Below are positions 7,767 to 17,267 of a stretch of 64,000 bases of DNA, piece after piece. Each line of letters begins with the position of its first letter. The stretch's first letter is position 1. The stretch spans positions 2,914,001 through 2,978,000 of the forward strand of contig CP119753.1 in assembly GCA_029319145.1 (NCBI GenBank), written 5' to 3'. Source of the DNA: Microbacter sp. GSS18 (GTDB taxonomy: Bacteria; Actinomycetota; Actinomycetes; Actinomycetales; Microbacteriaceae). A model generated the notes under the pieces. It worked only from the letters and a program-made list of their open reading frames with translations, searched no databases and was not told where the DNA came from. Made by a program: the position numbers and the translations under genes.

Positions 7767-9116
7767 CTACCCCATCGCGCGGCGGTAGACCTCGATCATC
7801 GCGGCCGTCCGCGAGGACTGGCGGAAGCGCTCGCGCACCGTCGGATGCGGCAGCGGGGAGCGGCCGGCGGCGATGTCGGCGGATGCCGCGAGCAGCGCGT
7901 CCGCGAGCGCCCCGACCGACTCGCCGGCGACGGTCCAGTGCCCCGCCTCGAGTTCCTCGGCGATGTCGCGGTCGCTCACGATCGCGGGCGTCCCGAGCGA
8001 CGCCGCCTCGAAGACCGTCATGCCCTGCGTCTCGAACCCGATGGAGGTCTGCACGACGGCATCCGCCGCCGCGATGCGCCGCAGCGTTTCGGGGTAGGGC
8101 AGGCGTCCGGCGAAGACCACCGCCGGGCCGGGCCGAGACACCGCCGCGGCGAAAGCCTCGTCCGAAGACAGCCCCCTGCCCTCACCCGCGAACGCGTCGA
8201 TGCCGCGCCGTGCGACGAGCCGTCGCGCCGGGCGCAACTGTCCCCCGCCGCCGATGACCTCGATGTCGGCATCGACGCCCGACTCGGCCACCGCCTCGAG
8301 GAAGGGCAGCAGCCGCTTCTCGGGGCTCATGCGCCCGAGCCAGACGAGCCGCGGGCGCCCGGGGGCGCGCTCGGTCGACGCCGCGGCGAGCGCGGCGTCG
8401 AGCACCTCGTCGTCGATGCCGTTCCAGATGACGTCGACTCCCCCGGATGCGGGTGCGACGCCGTCGGCGAGCGCGCGACGCTCGGACTCCGAGGAGCGCA
8501 ACAGCGTCGGATGCCCCGGCACGACGGCGTGCGCCTCGAGCCGGCGCGCGAAGTGCGAGGAGGGCGCAGTGACGGCATCCGATCGCGACGCGAAGCGCCG
8601 CAGGAACGCCCAGCCGTCACGGCCCCCCGGCTTCGCCCCGAAGAACCCGCCGAGCGCGCGCCGCTGCCACGCGTTCAGCGCCCGCAGCACGAGCCGCGGG
8701 AAGGGCGTGGTGGCCTCGATGCCGACGTCGACGCGGTTGTGCATCGTGTGCACGACAGGGAGGCCGTGCCGGCGGGCGTACCGGTGCCCGATGAAGGCTC
8801 CCCAGAAATCCGCCTGCACGTGGACGACGTCGACGGGCGGTCGGCCTGCGAGCGCGGCGTCCACCCAGCGGTCGGTGCGGCGGCCGGGCCACGTGAACGA
8901 GTACTCGAAGTCGGGCGTGATCGGGATCGACGGCATGTCGACGAATGCCGGGTCGCGGTCGCCCAGCATCCGCGCGGCGAGCGCCCCGTGCATCGCGGGC
9001 GCGACGATCGTGACGGTGTGCCCGGCCCTCTCGAGGAACCGCCGCTGCAGGCGCATCGAGACCTGAGCGCCGCCCAGCGACTGGACGTGCTGGTCGGCGA
9101 ACATCACGACGTGCAC
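7767..9116 (-). CDS. GT4-family glycosyltransferase
   Basis: A 449-residue GT-B fold glycosyltransferase. The N-terminal domain begins FADQHVQSLGGAQVS, the acceptor-side GGAQ loop; the C-terminal domain has the E-x7-E donor signature in GFETQGMTVFEAA (about 355-370). It is likely cytoplasmic and uses a nucleotide- or lipid-linked sugar. The GTG start is 6 bp after the stop of a second GT4 gene (9123-10340), so the pair is probably co-transcribed and acts in sequence on a glycolipid or envelope glycan. Donor and acceptor are not determined. Confidence 0.85.
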   Translation of the reverse strand: MHVVMFADQHVQSLGGAQVSMRLQRRFLERAGHTVTIVAPAMHGALAARMLGDRDPAFVDMPSIPITPDFEYSFTWPGRRTDRWVDAALAGRPPVDVVHVQADFWGAFIGHRYARRHGLPVVHTMHNRVDVGIEATTPFPRLVLRALNAWQRRALGGFFGAKPGGRDGWAFLRRFASRSDAVTAPSSHFARRLEAHAVVPGHPTLLRSSESERRALADGVAPASGGVDVIWNGIDDEVLDAALAAASTERAPGRPRLVWLGRMSPEKRLLPFLEAVAESGVDADIEVIGGGGQLRPARRLVARRGIDAFAGEGRGLSSDEAFAAAVSRPGPAVVFAGRLPYPETLRRIAAADAVVQTSIGFETQGMTVFEAASLGTPAIVSDRDIAEELEAGHWTVAGESVGALADALLAASADIAAGRSPLPHPTVRERFRQSSRTAAMIEVYRRAMG

Positions 9117-9122
9117 GGCGGG

Positions 9123-10340
9123 CTACTCCGGGACGGGCTCGCCGCGGTAGAGCGCCTCGAAGGTGTCGAGGGTGCGCGTCATGTCGTGCACCTTGACGCC
9201 CTCGAGCGACGCCTTCTGCATCGCGAGTCGCTCCTCAGGGGTCTGGCGCAGCACGCGGTTGAGCTTCGCAGCGAGGTCGTCGGCGTCGCCCGGCGCGAAC
9301 AGATAGCCGTTCTCGCCGTCGTGGACGAGATGCGGCAGCGCCACGGCGTCCGCGGCGACGATCGGCAGACCCGAGGCCATCGCCTCCATCGTCGCGATCG
9401 ACTGCAGCTCGGCGATCGAGGCGATGACGAACGCGCTGGCGTTCGCGAGGAAGGCGCGCAGCTCATCGTCGGACGTGTGCCCGTGGAAGCGCACGCGATC
9501 GAGCAGCCCGAGCTGCGCCGCGAGCTCTTCGAGGTTGCGTCGCTGGTCGCCGTTGCCCACGATGTCCAGGCTCACATCCAGAGCCGGGTCGAGCTTGGTC
9601 AGCGCGTGCAGCACGACGTCGATCTGCTTCTCGGTCGTGAGGCGCCCGACGAAAACGAGCCGGTTGGCGTCGCGCGGCGTGAGGTCTGCGGTGTAGTTCG
9701 ACGCGTCGATGCCGCAGCTGACCGGCAGGACGCCGTCGATGTCGATCGTCCCCTCGAGGAAGTCGGCGGCCTTCCGCGTGGGCGTCGTGACCGCCCGGGT
9801 CAGGTCGAACGTGCGCTTGGCGTCGTCCCACGCGAGCTTGACGACCACCCTGTCCAGCATCGGCGGCAGCGTGGTGAAGTCGAGGATGTTCTCGGCCATG
9901 ACGTGGTTGGTGGCGACGATCGGGATGCCGCGCTTGGCGGCTTCGCGCGAGAGCCCGCGGCCGATCACGATGTGCGACTGGATGTGCACGATATCGGGCT
10001 TCACGGCGTCGAGCACCCGCCGGGCGTAGTGCTTGGAGCGGAAGGGCATGACGAACGTCAGCCAGTCGTGCGGGTACCAGCGCCACGACGGCAGGCGGTG
10101 CATCGTCATCGGCTGGCCCTCGATGACCTCGGTGAACACGCCGTGCTCACGATGCGTCCTGCTGGGCGCCATCACGTGCACCTCGTGCCCGCGCGCGACC
10201 AGGCCCGCGGCGAGGCGCTCAGCGAACCGCGCCGCCCCGTTGACGTGCGGCAGGAAGGTGTCGGCCCCGATCAGGATCTTCAGGGGACGCGGGTTCACGG
10301 CGTCGGCGGAGGGTTCGTCGGGCGTCGCGGAGTCGGTCAC
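9123..10340 (-). CDS. GT4-family glycosyltransferase, glycolipid type
   Basis: A 405-residue GT-B enzyme. The N-terminal ADTFLPHVNGAARF loop and HIQSH, and the C-terminal E-x7-E signature IAELQSIATMEAMA (about 310-318), resemble diacylglycerol glucosyl/mannosyl transferases and mycobacterial PimB/MgtA relatives, so a membrane glycolipid acceptor is plausible. The GTG at 10340 is chosen. A longer frame to 10490 would overlap the divergent gene at 10466 and adds low-complexity sequence. It is the first gene of a two-glycosyltransferase unit. Confidence 0.83.
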   Translation of the reverse strand: MTDSATPDEPSADAVNPRPLKILIGADTFLPHVNGAARFAERLAAGLVARGHEVHVMAPSRTHREHGVFTEVIEGQPMTMHRLPSWRWYPHDWLTFVMPFRSKHYARRVLDAVKPDIVHIQSHIVIGRGLSREAAKRGIPIVATNHVMAENILDFTTLPPMLDRVVVKLAWDDAKRTFDLTRAVTTPTRKAADFLEGTIDIDGVLPVSCGIDASNYTADLTPRDANRLVFVGRLTTEKQIDVVLHALTKLDPALDVSLDIVGNGDQRRNLEELAAQLGLLDRVRFHGHTSDDELRAFLANASAFVIASIAELQSIATMEAMASGLPIVAADAVALPHLVHDGENGYLFAPGDADDLAAKLNRVLRQTPEERLAMQKASLEGVKVHDMTRTLDTFEALYRGEPVPE

Positions 10341-10465
10341 GGGATGCTGTGGGCCTGTCTGTGCGGCGAGGGGATTGCGCGCTGCGGATGGCTCTCGCGC
10401 GCGCACCACTCTACCCGAGGGGTTCTCCCAGCCCGGCAGGCGGGGCGCGGTCGTACGCTGGGGGA

Positions 10466-11059
10466 ATGCCGCGACTCCAGGCCGATGCATCCGACGACCT
10501 CTGGGTCCCCGTGACCGGCTCGCTCGGGCTCCGAGGACGCCGGCACCGCAAGGCGGCCATCCGGATGCTTCTGACGCAGGCGAACCGCGCGATGGGTCAG
10601 ACCGAGCGCCCCGGCAGCCCCGTCGCCGCTTGGGTGATGAGCCAGGCAGCGCCGCTGCTCATGAAGCGGACCGCGGGGCGTCTGCTCGTGTGGGTGTGGA
10701 AGAGCGACCCCGACCTGCTGGTCGCGATGGCGCAGGTGCAGGAGGCGACGAACCAGCTGCGCGCGGCGCGCGCGATGATGCCCATGGAGTACGACGACAC
10801 CGAGTCGTTCCGCAATCCCCATCTGGGCGTGGGCGAGAAACTCGCGATGGAGCTGCCTCCCGACCCCGCTCAGCCGCCGTTCGCGTCGTACACGTGGGAC
10901 ACCGGCGCGCACTTCGTCACGCTCACGGCCGTGTGCGGCGACCGCGAGCGCTTCGGCACCGTGATCGGCGCCGTCGACGACCTGGCCCGCACCCTCCGCG
11001 TCGTCGAGGACCTCACCCTCGGCGAATCCCCCGACGTCCTGAGGATCGATCCCGCATGA
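10466..11059 (+). CDS. conserved hypothetical protein
   Basis: A 197-residue soluble protein that I do not assign to a family. It has an N-terminal basic stretch (LRGRRHRKAAIRM), a central segment with a short hydrophobic run (RLLVWVWKSDPDLLVAMAQ), and a C-terminal mixed alpha/beta half. The stop overlaps the ATG of the following luciferase-like oxidoreductase (ATGA), which implies translational coupling. It has no signal peptide or clear membrane helix. It is transcribed away from the glycosyltransferase pair. Confidence 0.75.
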   Translation: MPRLQADASDDLWVPVTGSLGLRGRRHRKAAIRMLLTQANRAMGQTERPGSPVAAWVMSQAAPLLMKRTAGRLLVWVWKSDPDLLVAMAQVQEATNQLRAARAMMPMEYDDTESFRNPHLGVGEKLAMELPPDPAQPPFASYTWDTGAHFVTLTAVCGDRERFGTVIGAVDDLARTLRVVEDLTLGESPDVLRIDPA

Positions 11060-11907
11060 GCGAGAGCACCGCGCCGGCCACCGTCCACCCCGCAACCCAC
11101 CGGCCCGTGCGCATCGGCGTGCAGCTCGCGCCCCAGCACGCGACGGTCGCCGAGTACCGGGATGCCGTCCTGCGGGCCGAGGACATGGGCGTGGACGCCA
11201 TCTTCAACTGGGACCACTTCTTCCCGCTCACCGAACCCGACGAGGCCGAGCACTACGAGGCGTGGACACTCCTGGCCGCGATGGCGGAGCAGACCGAGCG
11301 GGTCGAGTTCGGGCCGCTGGTCAACTGCAGCTCCTACCGCAATCCCGACCTGCAGGCCGACATGGCCCGCACGGTCGATCACCTGAGCGCGCGCGCCGGC
11401 GGTCCCGGCCGCTTCATCTTCGGCACCGGGTCGGGCTGGGCCGAGCAGGACTACGTGGAGTACGGGTACGAGTTCGGAACCGTCGGGTCGCGCCTGAACG
11501 CCCTGGCGGAGGACCTGCCCCGCATCCGCTCGCGGTGGGAGCGGCTCAACCCGCCGCCCACGCGGCGGATCCCGATCCTGATCGGCGGTCAGGGCGAGCG
11601 CAAGACGCTGCGCCTGGTCGCCCGGCACGCCGACATCTGGCACACCTTCACGCGTCTGGAAGGCATGCCGCACAAGATCGGCGTGCTGCACGAGTGGTGC
11701 GCGCAGGAGGGACGCGACCCCGCCGACATCGAACTGTCGACGGGATTCACCATCCGCGGGTTCGGGCCGCTGCTCGAGGACGATGCGCCGGACCGTCTTC
11801 ACGCCCTCGGGTTCCGACTGCTGATCCCCGCGATCGACGGCCCGGACTACGACCTGTCTTCGCTCGCGCCGCTGCTGCGGTGGCGCGATCACATGAACGG
11901 CGGGTGA
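11056..11907 (+). CDS. LLM-class F420-dependent oxidoreductase
   Basis: A 283-residue luciferase-like monooxygenase fold (TIM barrel). Supporting segments are IGVQLAPQHATVAEYRDAV near the N terminus, AIFNWDHFFPL, RFIFGTGSGWAEQDY and the RIPILIGGQGERKTLR segment typical of the family. In actinobacteria most members use coenzyme F420 and act as reductases or dehydrogenases on unknown substrates. It shares an ATGA overlap with the upstream hypothetical gene. Flavin use instead of F420 cannot be excluded from sequence alone. Confidence 0.85.
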   Translation: MSESTAPATVHPATHRPVRIGVQLAPQHATVAEYRDAVLRAEDMGVDAIFNWDHFFPLTEPDEAEHYEAWTLLAAMAEQTERVEFGPLVNCSSYRNPDLQADMARTVDHLSARAGGPGRFIFGTGSGWAEQDYVEYGYEFGTVGSRLNALAEDLPRIRSRWERLNPPPTRRIPILIGGQGERKTLRLVARHADIWHTFTRLEGMPHKIGVLHEWCAQEGRDPADIELSTGFTIRGFGPLLEDDAPDRLHALGFRLLIPAIDGPDYDLSSLAPLLRWRDHMNGG

Positions 11908-12001
11908 CCGGGGGCGCCGGACACTGGCCCCCGTCGCGGCGGCGTGATAGACCGGCTAGGACGCGGAACAGGTGCGACCGCGCGTTGTCGAGAGGACGCT
12001 G

Positions 12002-12415
12002 ATGGCTGAATTCAGATACGGACCGGTCGAGCTCTACCTGGTCGGCTTCGCGGGCGAGGCGCCCTCGCCGGAAACGCTCCAGGCCCTCGGCGACCTCGCC
12101 GACAGCGGCCTGGTGCGCGTGCTCGACTTCGTGCTCATCTCGAAGTCGTCAGGCGGCGACCTGACGGTCACCGAGATCGAGGACGAGGACTTCCCGCTCG
12201 ACCTCTACGAGGTCGGCATCGCCGGCGACGAGGACATCGAGGAGTTCGCCGAGCTCATCGAGCCGGGCGGCTCCGCGGCGCTCGTCGCACTCGAGCTGCT
12301 CTACGCGCGCAAGCTCGCCGAGAGCGTCGCCGCCTCGGGTGCCGTCGTCCTCAGCGCCGAGCGCATCCCCGCCCCGATCGTCAACGCCGTGATGGATGCG
12401 GCCGACGAGGCCTGA
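12002..12415 (+). CDS. DUF6325-family acidic protein
   Basis: A 137-residue acidic soluble protein beginning MAEFRYGPVELYLVGFAG, with VRVLDFVLISK and SAALVALELLYARKLAESV, which I recognise as the DUF6325 pattern often found next to SHOCT-domain proteins. The biochemical role is unknown. An in-frame ATG at 12002 is used; the upstream GTG at 11972 adds only ten residues of no family resemblance. The SHOCT gene follows at 12449, probably in the same transcript. Confidence 0.75.
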   Translation: MAEFRYGPVELYLVGFAGEAPSPETLQALGDLADSGLVRVLDFVLISKSSGGDLTVTEIEDEDFPLDLYEVGIAGDEDIEEFAELIEPGGSAALVALELLYARKLAESVAASGAVVLSAERIPAPIVNAVMDAADEA

Positions 12416-12448
12416 GTCCGCCGTCGCAGAAGCAGAACAGGAGAAGAC

Positions 12449-12802
12449 ATGCCCAGAAGGTTCGGACGCCCCGGGCTGGTCGGCCTGGCGGCCCGCACGG
12501 CGGTCGTCGCGGGTACGGCCAGCGCCGTCAGCGGCGGTGTGTCGCGTCGCCAGCAGCGACGCGCGCAGGACCAGTACGAGCAGGAGCAGTACCAGGCCGC
12601 CCAGCAGCAGGCCGCGATGAACGCGGCCGCGCAGCAGGCGGTCGCCGCGCAGATGCCCGCGGCTCCGCCCGCCCCCGCGGGGGCGTCGGCCGGCGGCGGC
12701 ACCGACCTGGTCGCCGAGCTGCAGAAGCTCGGCGCGCTGAAGGAGGCCGGCATCCTCTCGGATGCCGAGTTCGCCGCAGCGAAGGCCAAGCTGCTCGGGT
12801 GA
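12449..12802 (+). CDS. SHOCT-domain protein
   Basis: A 117-residue protein. It has a weakly hydrophobic Ala/Gly N-terminal stretch (about 10-30), a Gln/Ala-rich low-complexity middle (about 35-70), a Pro/Ala/Gly linker, and a C-terminal SHOCT motif (LVAELQKLGALKEAGILSDA, then EFAAAKAKLL). SHOCT motifs are short helical oligomerisation segments. It follows the DUF6325 gene by 33 bp, and the two are probably functionally linked. AGGAG lies upstream of the ATG. No enzymatic role is implied. Confidence 0.85.
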   Translation: MPRRFGRPGLVGLAARTAVVAGTASAVSGGVSRRQQRRAQDQYEQEQYQAAQQQAAMNAAAQQAVAAQMPAAPPAPAGASAGGGTDLVAELQKLGALKEAGILSDAEFAAAKAKLLG

Positions 12803-12829
12803 CGCGCACGTCGGCAGCGGGTCCGGGGA

Positions 12830-13942
12830 TCACCCCGATCCGTTGTCCTCCGGCGCGCGCTCGGTCGCCGCGGTGTCGCCCGAGAGCCACCGCAGCCACA
12901 CCGACTTCGGGTCCTGCTCGAGCACGAGCGCGCGCACGAGCAGAGTCAGGGGGATCGACAGGATCGCGCCGAGCGGCCCGATGACGAACGTCCAGAAGAT
13001 CACCGAGAAGAAGCTCAGCGTCAGGCTGAGGCTGACCGCGTCGCTGACGAACTTGGGCTGGATCAGCACCTGCAGCGTGACGTTGACCACGCAGTAGATC
13101 ACGATGACGACGAGCATGAGAGGCCATCCGCCGACGACGAGCGCCAGCAGCGCCGGCGGCACGAGCCCGAGGACGAATCCGATGTTGGGCACGAAGTTCG
13201 TCACGAACGCCAGGATCGCCCACACCGCCGGGGCGGGAACGCCCAGCGCCCACAGCGCCAGTCCGTCGATGATCGCGACGATCGCACCGAACGTGGCATT
13301 GACGACGTAGTAGCGGCGGACGTTGCGGTTGTAGACGGCGAACCGGGTCATCGCCGGGCGGGAGGACGGTCCGAAGTCCGTCGCGGCGCGCGCGTAGCGG
13401 GCACCGTCCGCGGCCATGAAGATGACATAGGCGAGCACGAAGAAGAACGCCGTGAGCACGCCCAGCGCCTGGCCGGTGAGCGATGCCAGCAGCGAGACGA
13501 GGTTCGACGGATCGAGCACCGAGGCCACCGCGTCGCCCGCCTGCTGATCGAGGCCGAGCGAGGCGAGGCCGGCGACGATCGCGTCGGCGGTGTCGCGCAG
13601 GTCCACCGACAGGTCGGCGACGAGGCGGACGAACTGTGCACCGGCGAACCACAGCATGGCCGCGAGCGCGGCGAGGATCGCGTAGCCGAGGACGATGACG
13701 ATGGTGGTGGCCGTCCAGGACGGCCACCCGCGGCGGACCAGAGGCGCGCGCACCGGCCAGCAGATGATCACGATGACCGCACCGACCGCGAGCGGGCCGA
13801 CGAGCTCGCGGGCGAGGTAGAGTCCTGCGAGCGCGACCGCGGCGGCCGCGAGCCCGACGACCACGCGCAGCGTCGGACTCAACGCCGGCGGTGGGGACGC
13901 AGATGCGGGTGCGGGCTGGGGTGGATCGACGCGACGCTTCAC
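12830..13942 (-). CDS. AI-2E family transporter
   Basis: A 370-residue polytopic membrane protein with the AI-2E/PerM fold: helices near the N terminus, a periplasmic-type helical region (about 100-190), and a C-terminal set containing FVPNIGFVLGLVPPALLALV and IGPLGAILSIPLTLLVRA, the conserved family end. Despite the name, most members have no proven autoinducer-2 function; some are Na+/H+ antiporters. The GTG start overlaps the stop of the upstream ion channel gene by 3 bases, suggesting co-transcription. Confidence 0.9.
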   Translation of the reverse strand: MKRRVDPPQPAPASASPPPALSPTLRVVVGLAAAAVALAGLYLARELVGPLAVGAVIVIICWPVRAPLVRRGWPSWTATTIVIVLGYAILAALAAMLWFAGAQFVRLVADLSVDLRDTADAIVAGLASLGLDQQAGDAVASVLDPSNLVSLLASLTGQALGVLTAFFFVLAYVIFMAADGARYARAATDFGPSSRPAMTRFAVYNRNVRRYYVVNATFGAIVAIIDGLALWALGVPAPAVWAILAFVTNFVPNIGFVLGLVPPALLALVVGGWPLMLVVIVIYCVVNVTLQVLIQPKFVSDAVSLSLTLSFFSVIFWTFVIGPLGAILSIPLTLLVRALVLEQDPKSVWLRWLSGDTAATERAPEDNGSG

Positions 13943-14679
13943 GAGCCCAGGCTAGAGCCGTCGCGCCGTCCCGGCGGCTCGTCGCCGAGGCGCGCCGCCA
14001 CCTCCGTGATCTGACGCGCCACCTGACGCACCTGCCCCCGCGTCGCGGGCTCTTGATCGTCGTCTTCGCCGACCGCCTTCTCGAGCACCCACGACGACAC
14101 GGTGGCGGTGACGACGCTGACCACGGCGATGCCGCCGGTCATCAGGAGCACCGCGACGATGCGTCCCCACGAGGTGACCGGGTAGAAGTCGCCGTACCCG
14201 ACGGTGGTGATGGTGACGAACGCCCACCACACGGCGTCGCCGAAGGTGTGGATGTTCGAGTCGGGCGCGGGCCGCTCCGCCTCGAGGACGGACAGGGCCG
14301 CCATCCAGATGAGGGTCAAGGCGGCTCCTGCGCCGTAGATCGCGATGCGGCTGCGCAGCGCAGCCCCGGCCGTGCGCTGAAGCGCGGCGATGACCGTGAG
14401 CGCCTTGAGCAGGCGCAGCGGCCGCATCGCCGGGATGAGCACGACCGCGAGATCGAACAGGTGCCGGAAGAACCAGCGCGTGCGCTGGGGCGCGATCGTC
14501 AGCCGCACCACGTAATCGACCGCGAAGAATGCCCACGTGGCGAACATCACGAACCGGGTGACCACCTCGGCCGCCCCGACCGGCACGGCGATCACCTGCC
14601 ACGAGTACGCGACGATGAACAGGACCGACGCGACGATGAGGGGCCAGTAGGTGAGCTTCTCCCAGCGCTCGTCCGACAT
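13939..14679 (-). CDS. voltage-gated-like potassium channel subunit
   Basis: A 246-residue membrane protein with a six-helix channel layout and the K+ selectivity filter TVGYGD at about 157-162, preceded by a pore helix (FGDAVWWAFVTITT). The fourth helix region carries regularly spaced arginines (MRPLRLLKALTVIAALQR), as in a voltage sensor. The C terminus is a charged cytoplasmic tail. Four subunits would form a pore. It overlaps the AI-2E gene downstream. Reported names for such proteins include potassium channel family protein. Confidence 0.9.
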   Translation of the reverse strand: MSDERWEKLTYWPLIVASVLFIVAYSWQVIAVPVGAAEVVTRFVMFATWAFFAVDYVVRLTIAPQRTRWFFRHLFDLAVVLIPAMRPLRLLKALTVIAALQRTAGAALRSRIAIYGAGAALTLIWMAALSVLEAERPAPDSNIHTFGDAVWWAFVTITTVGYGDFYPVTSWGRIVAVLLMTGGIAVVSVVTATVSSWVLEKAVGEDDDQEPATRGQVRQVARQITEVAARLGDEPPGRRDGSSLGS

Positions 14680-14741
14680 GCTCCGCAGACTATTGCGCCG
14701 TCGCGCCGCGCGGCGCGCGCCTCGCCGGGGCCGAGCGCGGC

Positions 14742-15821
14742 TCAGCGCCGCGTATCGGCCTGCAGCGCCGCGGCGTTGCGGATCAGCATGATGATCCAGG
14801 TGAAGACGAGCACGCCCGCGACCAGCTCCACCGCGGTGAGCGTGTAGATGCCGAAGGCGAAGTAGACCGCCAGCAGCAGGATCACGGCGAAGAACCACCA
14901 GCCGAGCGCGAGGAACGTCTTCGGCATGTCGGGGATCCACCACCGGATGCCGATGGCGGCCACGCCGAAGGCGATCGCCATGCCCGAGGCCGCGAAGGTG
15001 TGGATCCAGAAGAAGCGGTCGACGTGGAAGACGCCCACCAGAGCCAGCAGGACGCCGACGAGGATCAGGCACACCCGCATGTTCCGCCGGCCGTTCGGGT
15101 GAGGGGTCGGGATGGCGAGGGTGACGTAGCGGGCGAGGGTCGTGACGATCAGGCCCGCGACGATCAGGGTCAGGTTGAACGCCAGCGCCGAGAAGTCGCC
15201 GGTCACGCCCAGCGAGCTCAAGTGGTCCTGCCACCACAGCGGATCGCTCGCGGTCAGCATGCTCGCGATGATCCCCTCGGCGAGGAACACCGCCAGGACG
15301 ACCGCGAGCAGCATGAGGTCCATGTGCGTCGCCGAGTAGAACGCGAGGTAGCCGGTGACGGCGGCCGCGGCGCCCGAGAGGACGAGCAGCGGGACGGCGA
15401 AGACCTGGGCGCCGATGAACGAGTCCTCCAAGATGACCGACAGGAGCGTCCAGGTCAGCAGCGCGATGACGCCGTGGGCGACGGCGAGCGCGAACACGTC
15501 GAGGTAGTCGAAGCCCCGGAAGCGGTCCCGCTGACGGCGGACCACGATGAACCGCCCGGCCGCGAACGAGACCATGGCCACGACCGCGCCGGTGATCGCC
15601 GCATACTGTCCGATGGAGCCCGGCCCCGAGATCGGGGCGTCGTCGAGCTGGAAGACGAGGATCGCCAGGGCCGCGACCGCGATGAACGAGACCGCACCGC
15701 CGGTGATCGCGAGCGACTCGAGCGACCTCTCCGTCTTGCCGTCGAACTCGCGTGCCGCCTCGCGGGCGACGGCGGCGAGGCGCGCTCGACGGGCGTCCTG
15801 GGGTGAGGTGGGCGTGCTCAC
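14742..15821 (-). CDS. multi-pass membrane protein, DUF998-like, unknown function
   Basis: A 359-residue protein with a charged 40-residue cytoplasmic N terminus and about nine hydrophobic segments. It has a family-like stretch of paired helices with small-residue packing and the segment GVFHVDRFFWIHTFAASGM, which recalls DUF998-type proteins; that assignment is tentative. No catalytic motif is visible. The start is GTG at 15821. The next gene on the same strand is the potassium channel, 62 bp downstream, and the gap contains a GC-rich palindrome (14702-14717). Confidence 0.72.
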   Translation of the reverse strand: MSTPTSPQDARRARLAAVAREAAREFDGKTERSLESLAITGGAVSFIAVAALAILVFQLDDAPISGPGSIGQYAAITGAVVAMVSFAAGRFIVVRRQRDRFRGFDYLDVFALAVAHGVIALLTWTLLSVILEDSFIGAQVFAVPLLVLSGAAAAVTGYLAFYSATHMDLMLLAVVLAVFLAEGIIASMLTASDPLWWQDHLSSLGVTGDFSALAFNLTLIVAGLIVTTLARYVTLAIPTPHPNGRRNMRVCLILVGVLLALVGVFHVDRFFWIHTFAASGMAIAFGVAAIGIRWWIPDMPKTFLALGWWFFAVILLLAVYFAFGIYTLTAVELVAGVLVFTWIIMLIRNAAALQADTRR

Positions 15822-15922
15822 GGCACGAGGCTATCGTCGCAGCCGCCCGAAGTCAGCCGATCCGGGCGCTGATCGCGGCGGATTCCCCCGTCGCGACGCG
15901 CGGCCGGTCTATGGTGAGTGCC

Positions 15923-17242
15923 ATGAGCGGCGACGGACAGGCGGCTGCGATCGATCCGACCCCGCGGCGGCTGCTCGCCCTCAGCGTGCCGGCGGTGGCC
16001 GTGGGGATCCTCGCGGCGCTGGTTCTGTGGCTGCTGGACGAAGTGTCCCTCGGTCTCGAATGGGTGCTGTGGGACGCCGCACCGGGCCTGGTCGGCGCAG
16101 ATCCGGACTCCGGATGGTGGATCTTCCTGACGCTGACCCTGGTGGGCCTCCTCGTCGGCCTCGTCCTGTGGCTCGTCCCCGGTCACGGCGGCCCGGACTC
16201 GGCGACCGTCGAGCTCGACGCACCGGTGCAGCCGATGAAGTACGTTCCCGGTATCGCGCTCGCCTCGATCCTCACGCTCGGCGGCGGCGTCAGCCTCGGG
16301 CCCGAGAGTCCCATCATCGGAATCATCACCGCGATGACCGTGTGGGGACTGACGAAGCTGTGGCCGAAGTTCCCCGTGCGTCTGTCGGTGGTCCTCGCGC
16401 TCGCCGGCACGATCGGCGCCCTGTTCGGCACGCCGATCGCCGCGGCGCTCGTCCTGACCGGCCCGCTTGCGGCAGCCCCCGGCCGCGGATCGCTGTGGGA
16501 CAAGCTGTTCCTTCCGGTCGCGGCGGCCTCGGCCGGCGCCGTCACGACGCACCTGCTCGGCGGCGGCATCCACGCGGTGCCGGGCATCGAGCCGTACGGC
16601 GGCCCCCAGCCCCTCGACATCGTGTGGGGGATGCTGATCGCCTCGGTCGCGGCCGGTCTCGGCCTTCTCACCGCCTGGGCGCTGCCGCCGCTGCACCGGC
16701 TGCTGCGCCGGGCGCTGCGGCATCCGTTCCTCGTCCCCGCCGTCGGCGGCGTGCTCCTGGGCGCGCTCGGGGCGATCGGCGGACCGGTCACGCTGTTCAA
16801 AGGACTCGACCAGAGCGCCGAACTGATCGAGAACGCCGACTCGTACTCCACCGGGCAGCTCGCCATCATCCTCGTCGTGAAGATGCTCGCCCTCGTCGTC
16901 GCGGCGGCGGCGAGCTTCCGCGGCGGTCGCATCTTCCCCGCGATCTTCCTCGGGATCGCCACGGGCATGCTCATCCACGCCCTGATCCCCGGCATCCCCC
17001 TCGGCCTCGCGCTGTCGGCGGGCGTGCTCGGGTTCACGCTCGCGATCTCGCGCGACGGCTGGATCGGCATCTTCGCGGCGGTCGCGATCGTCGGCGACAT
17101 CACCCTCATCCCGATGATCTGCGTCGCGGTGCTGCCGGCATGGCTGCTCGTCTCGCGCGGACCGGAGATGATCGTGCACACCGCCCACGACCGGAGCGAG
17201 CCGGACGAGGCCACGCCGAAGGAGCAGGGCTCTTCCGCGTGA
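15923..17242 (+). CDS. CLC-family chloride channel/antiporter homologue with divergent filter
   Basis: A 439-residue protein with about 10-12 hydrophobic segments in the CLC pattern. The second filter loop is GPESP at 126-130 (Glu128 would be the gating glutamate of the usual GREGP). The first filter loop, usually GSGIP, reads GHGGPD (87-92), so the anion-coordinating serine is a histidine here. The later SFRGGRIFPAIFLG segment fits the GGxFxP motif of the family. It lacks CBS domains. The ATG at 15923 follows a GGTGAG sequence; 15911 is an alternative start. Confidence 0.82.
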   Translation: MSGDGQAAAIDPTPRRLLALSVPAVAVGILAALVLWLLDEVSLGLEWVLWDAAPGLVGADPDSGWWIFLTLTLVGLLVGLVLWLVPGHGGPDSATVELDAPVQPMKYVPGIALASILTLGGGVSLGPESPIIGIITAMTVWGLTKLWPKFPVRLSVVLALAGTIGALFGTPIAAALVLTGPLAAAPGRGSLWDKLFLPVAAASAGAVTTHLLGGGIHAVPGIEPYGGPQPLDIVWGMLIASVAAGLGLLTAWALPPLHRLLRRALRHPFLVPAVGGVLLGALGAIGGPVTLFKGLDQSAELIENADSYSTGQLAIILVVKMLALVVAAAASFRGGRIFPAIFLGIATGMLIHALIPGIPLGLALSAGVLGFTLAISRDGWIGIFAAVAIVGDITLIPMICVAVLPAWLLVSRGPEMIVHTAHDRSEPDEATPKEQGSSA

Positions 17243-17267
17243 GCGACCGACGTGTCATGCTCCGAGC

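Noticed and set aside
6516..10514. Plus-strand open frame of 1332 codons
   Set aside because: It lies antisense to the GlxA regulator and both glycosyltransferases, and its sequence is Arg/Pro/Ser-rich with no family features; it is a high-GC shadow.
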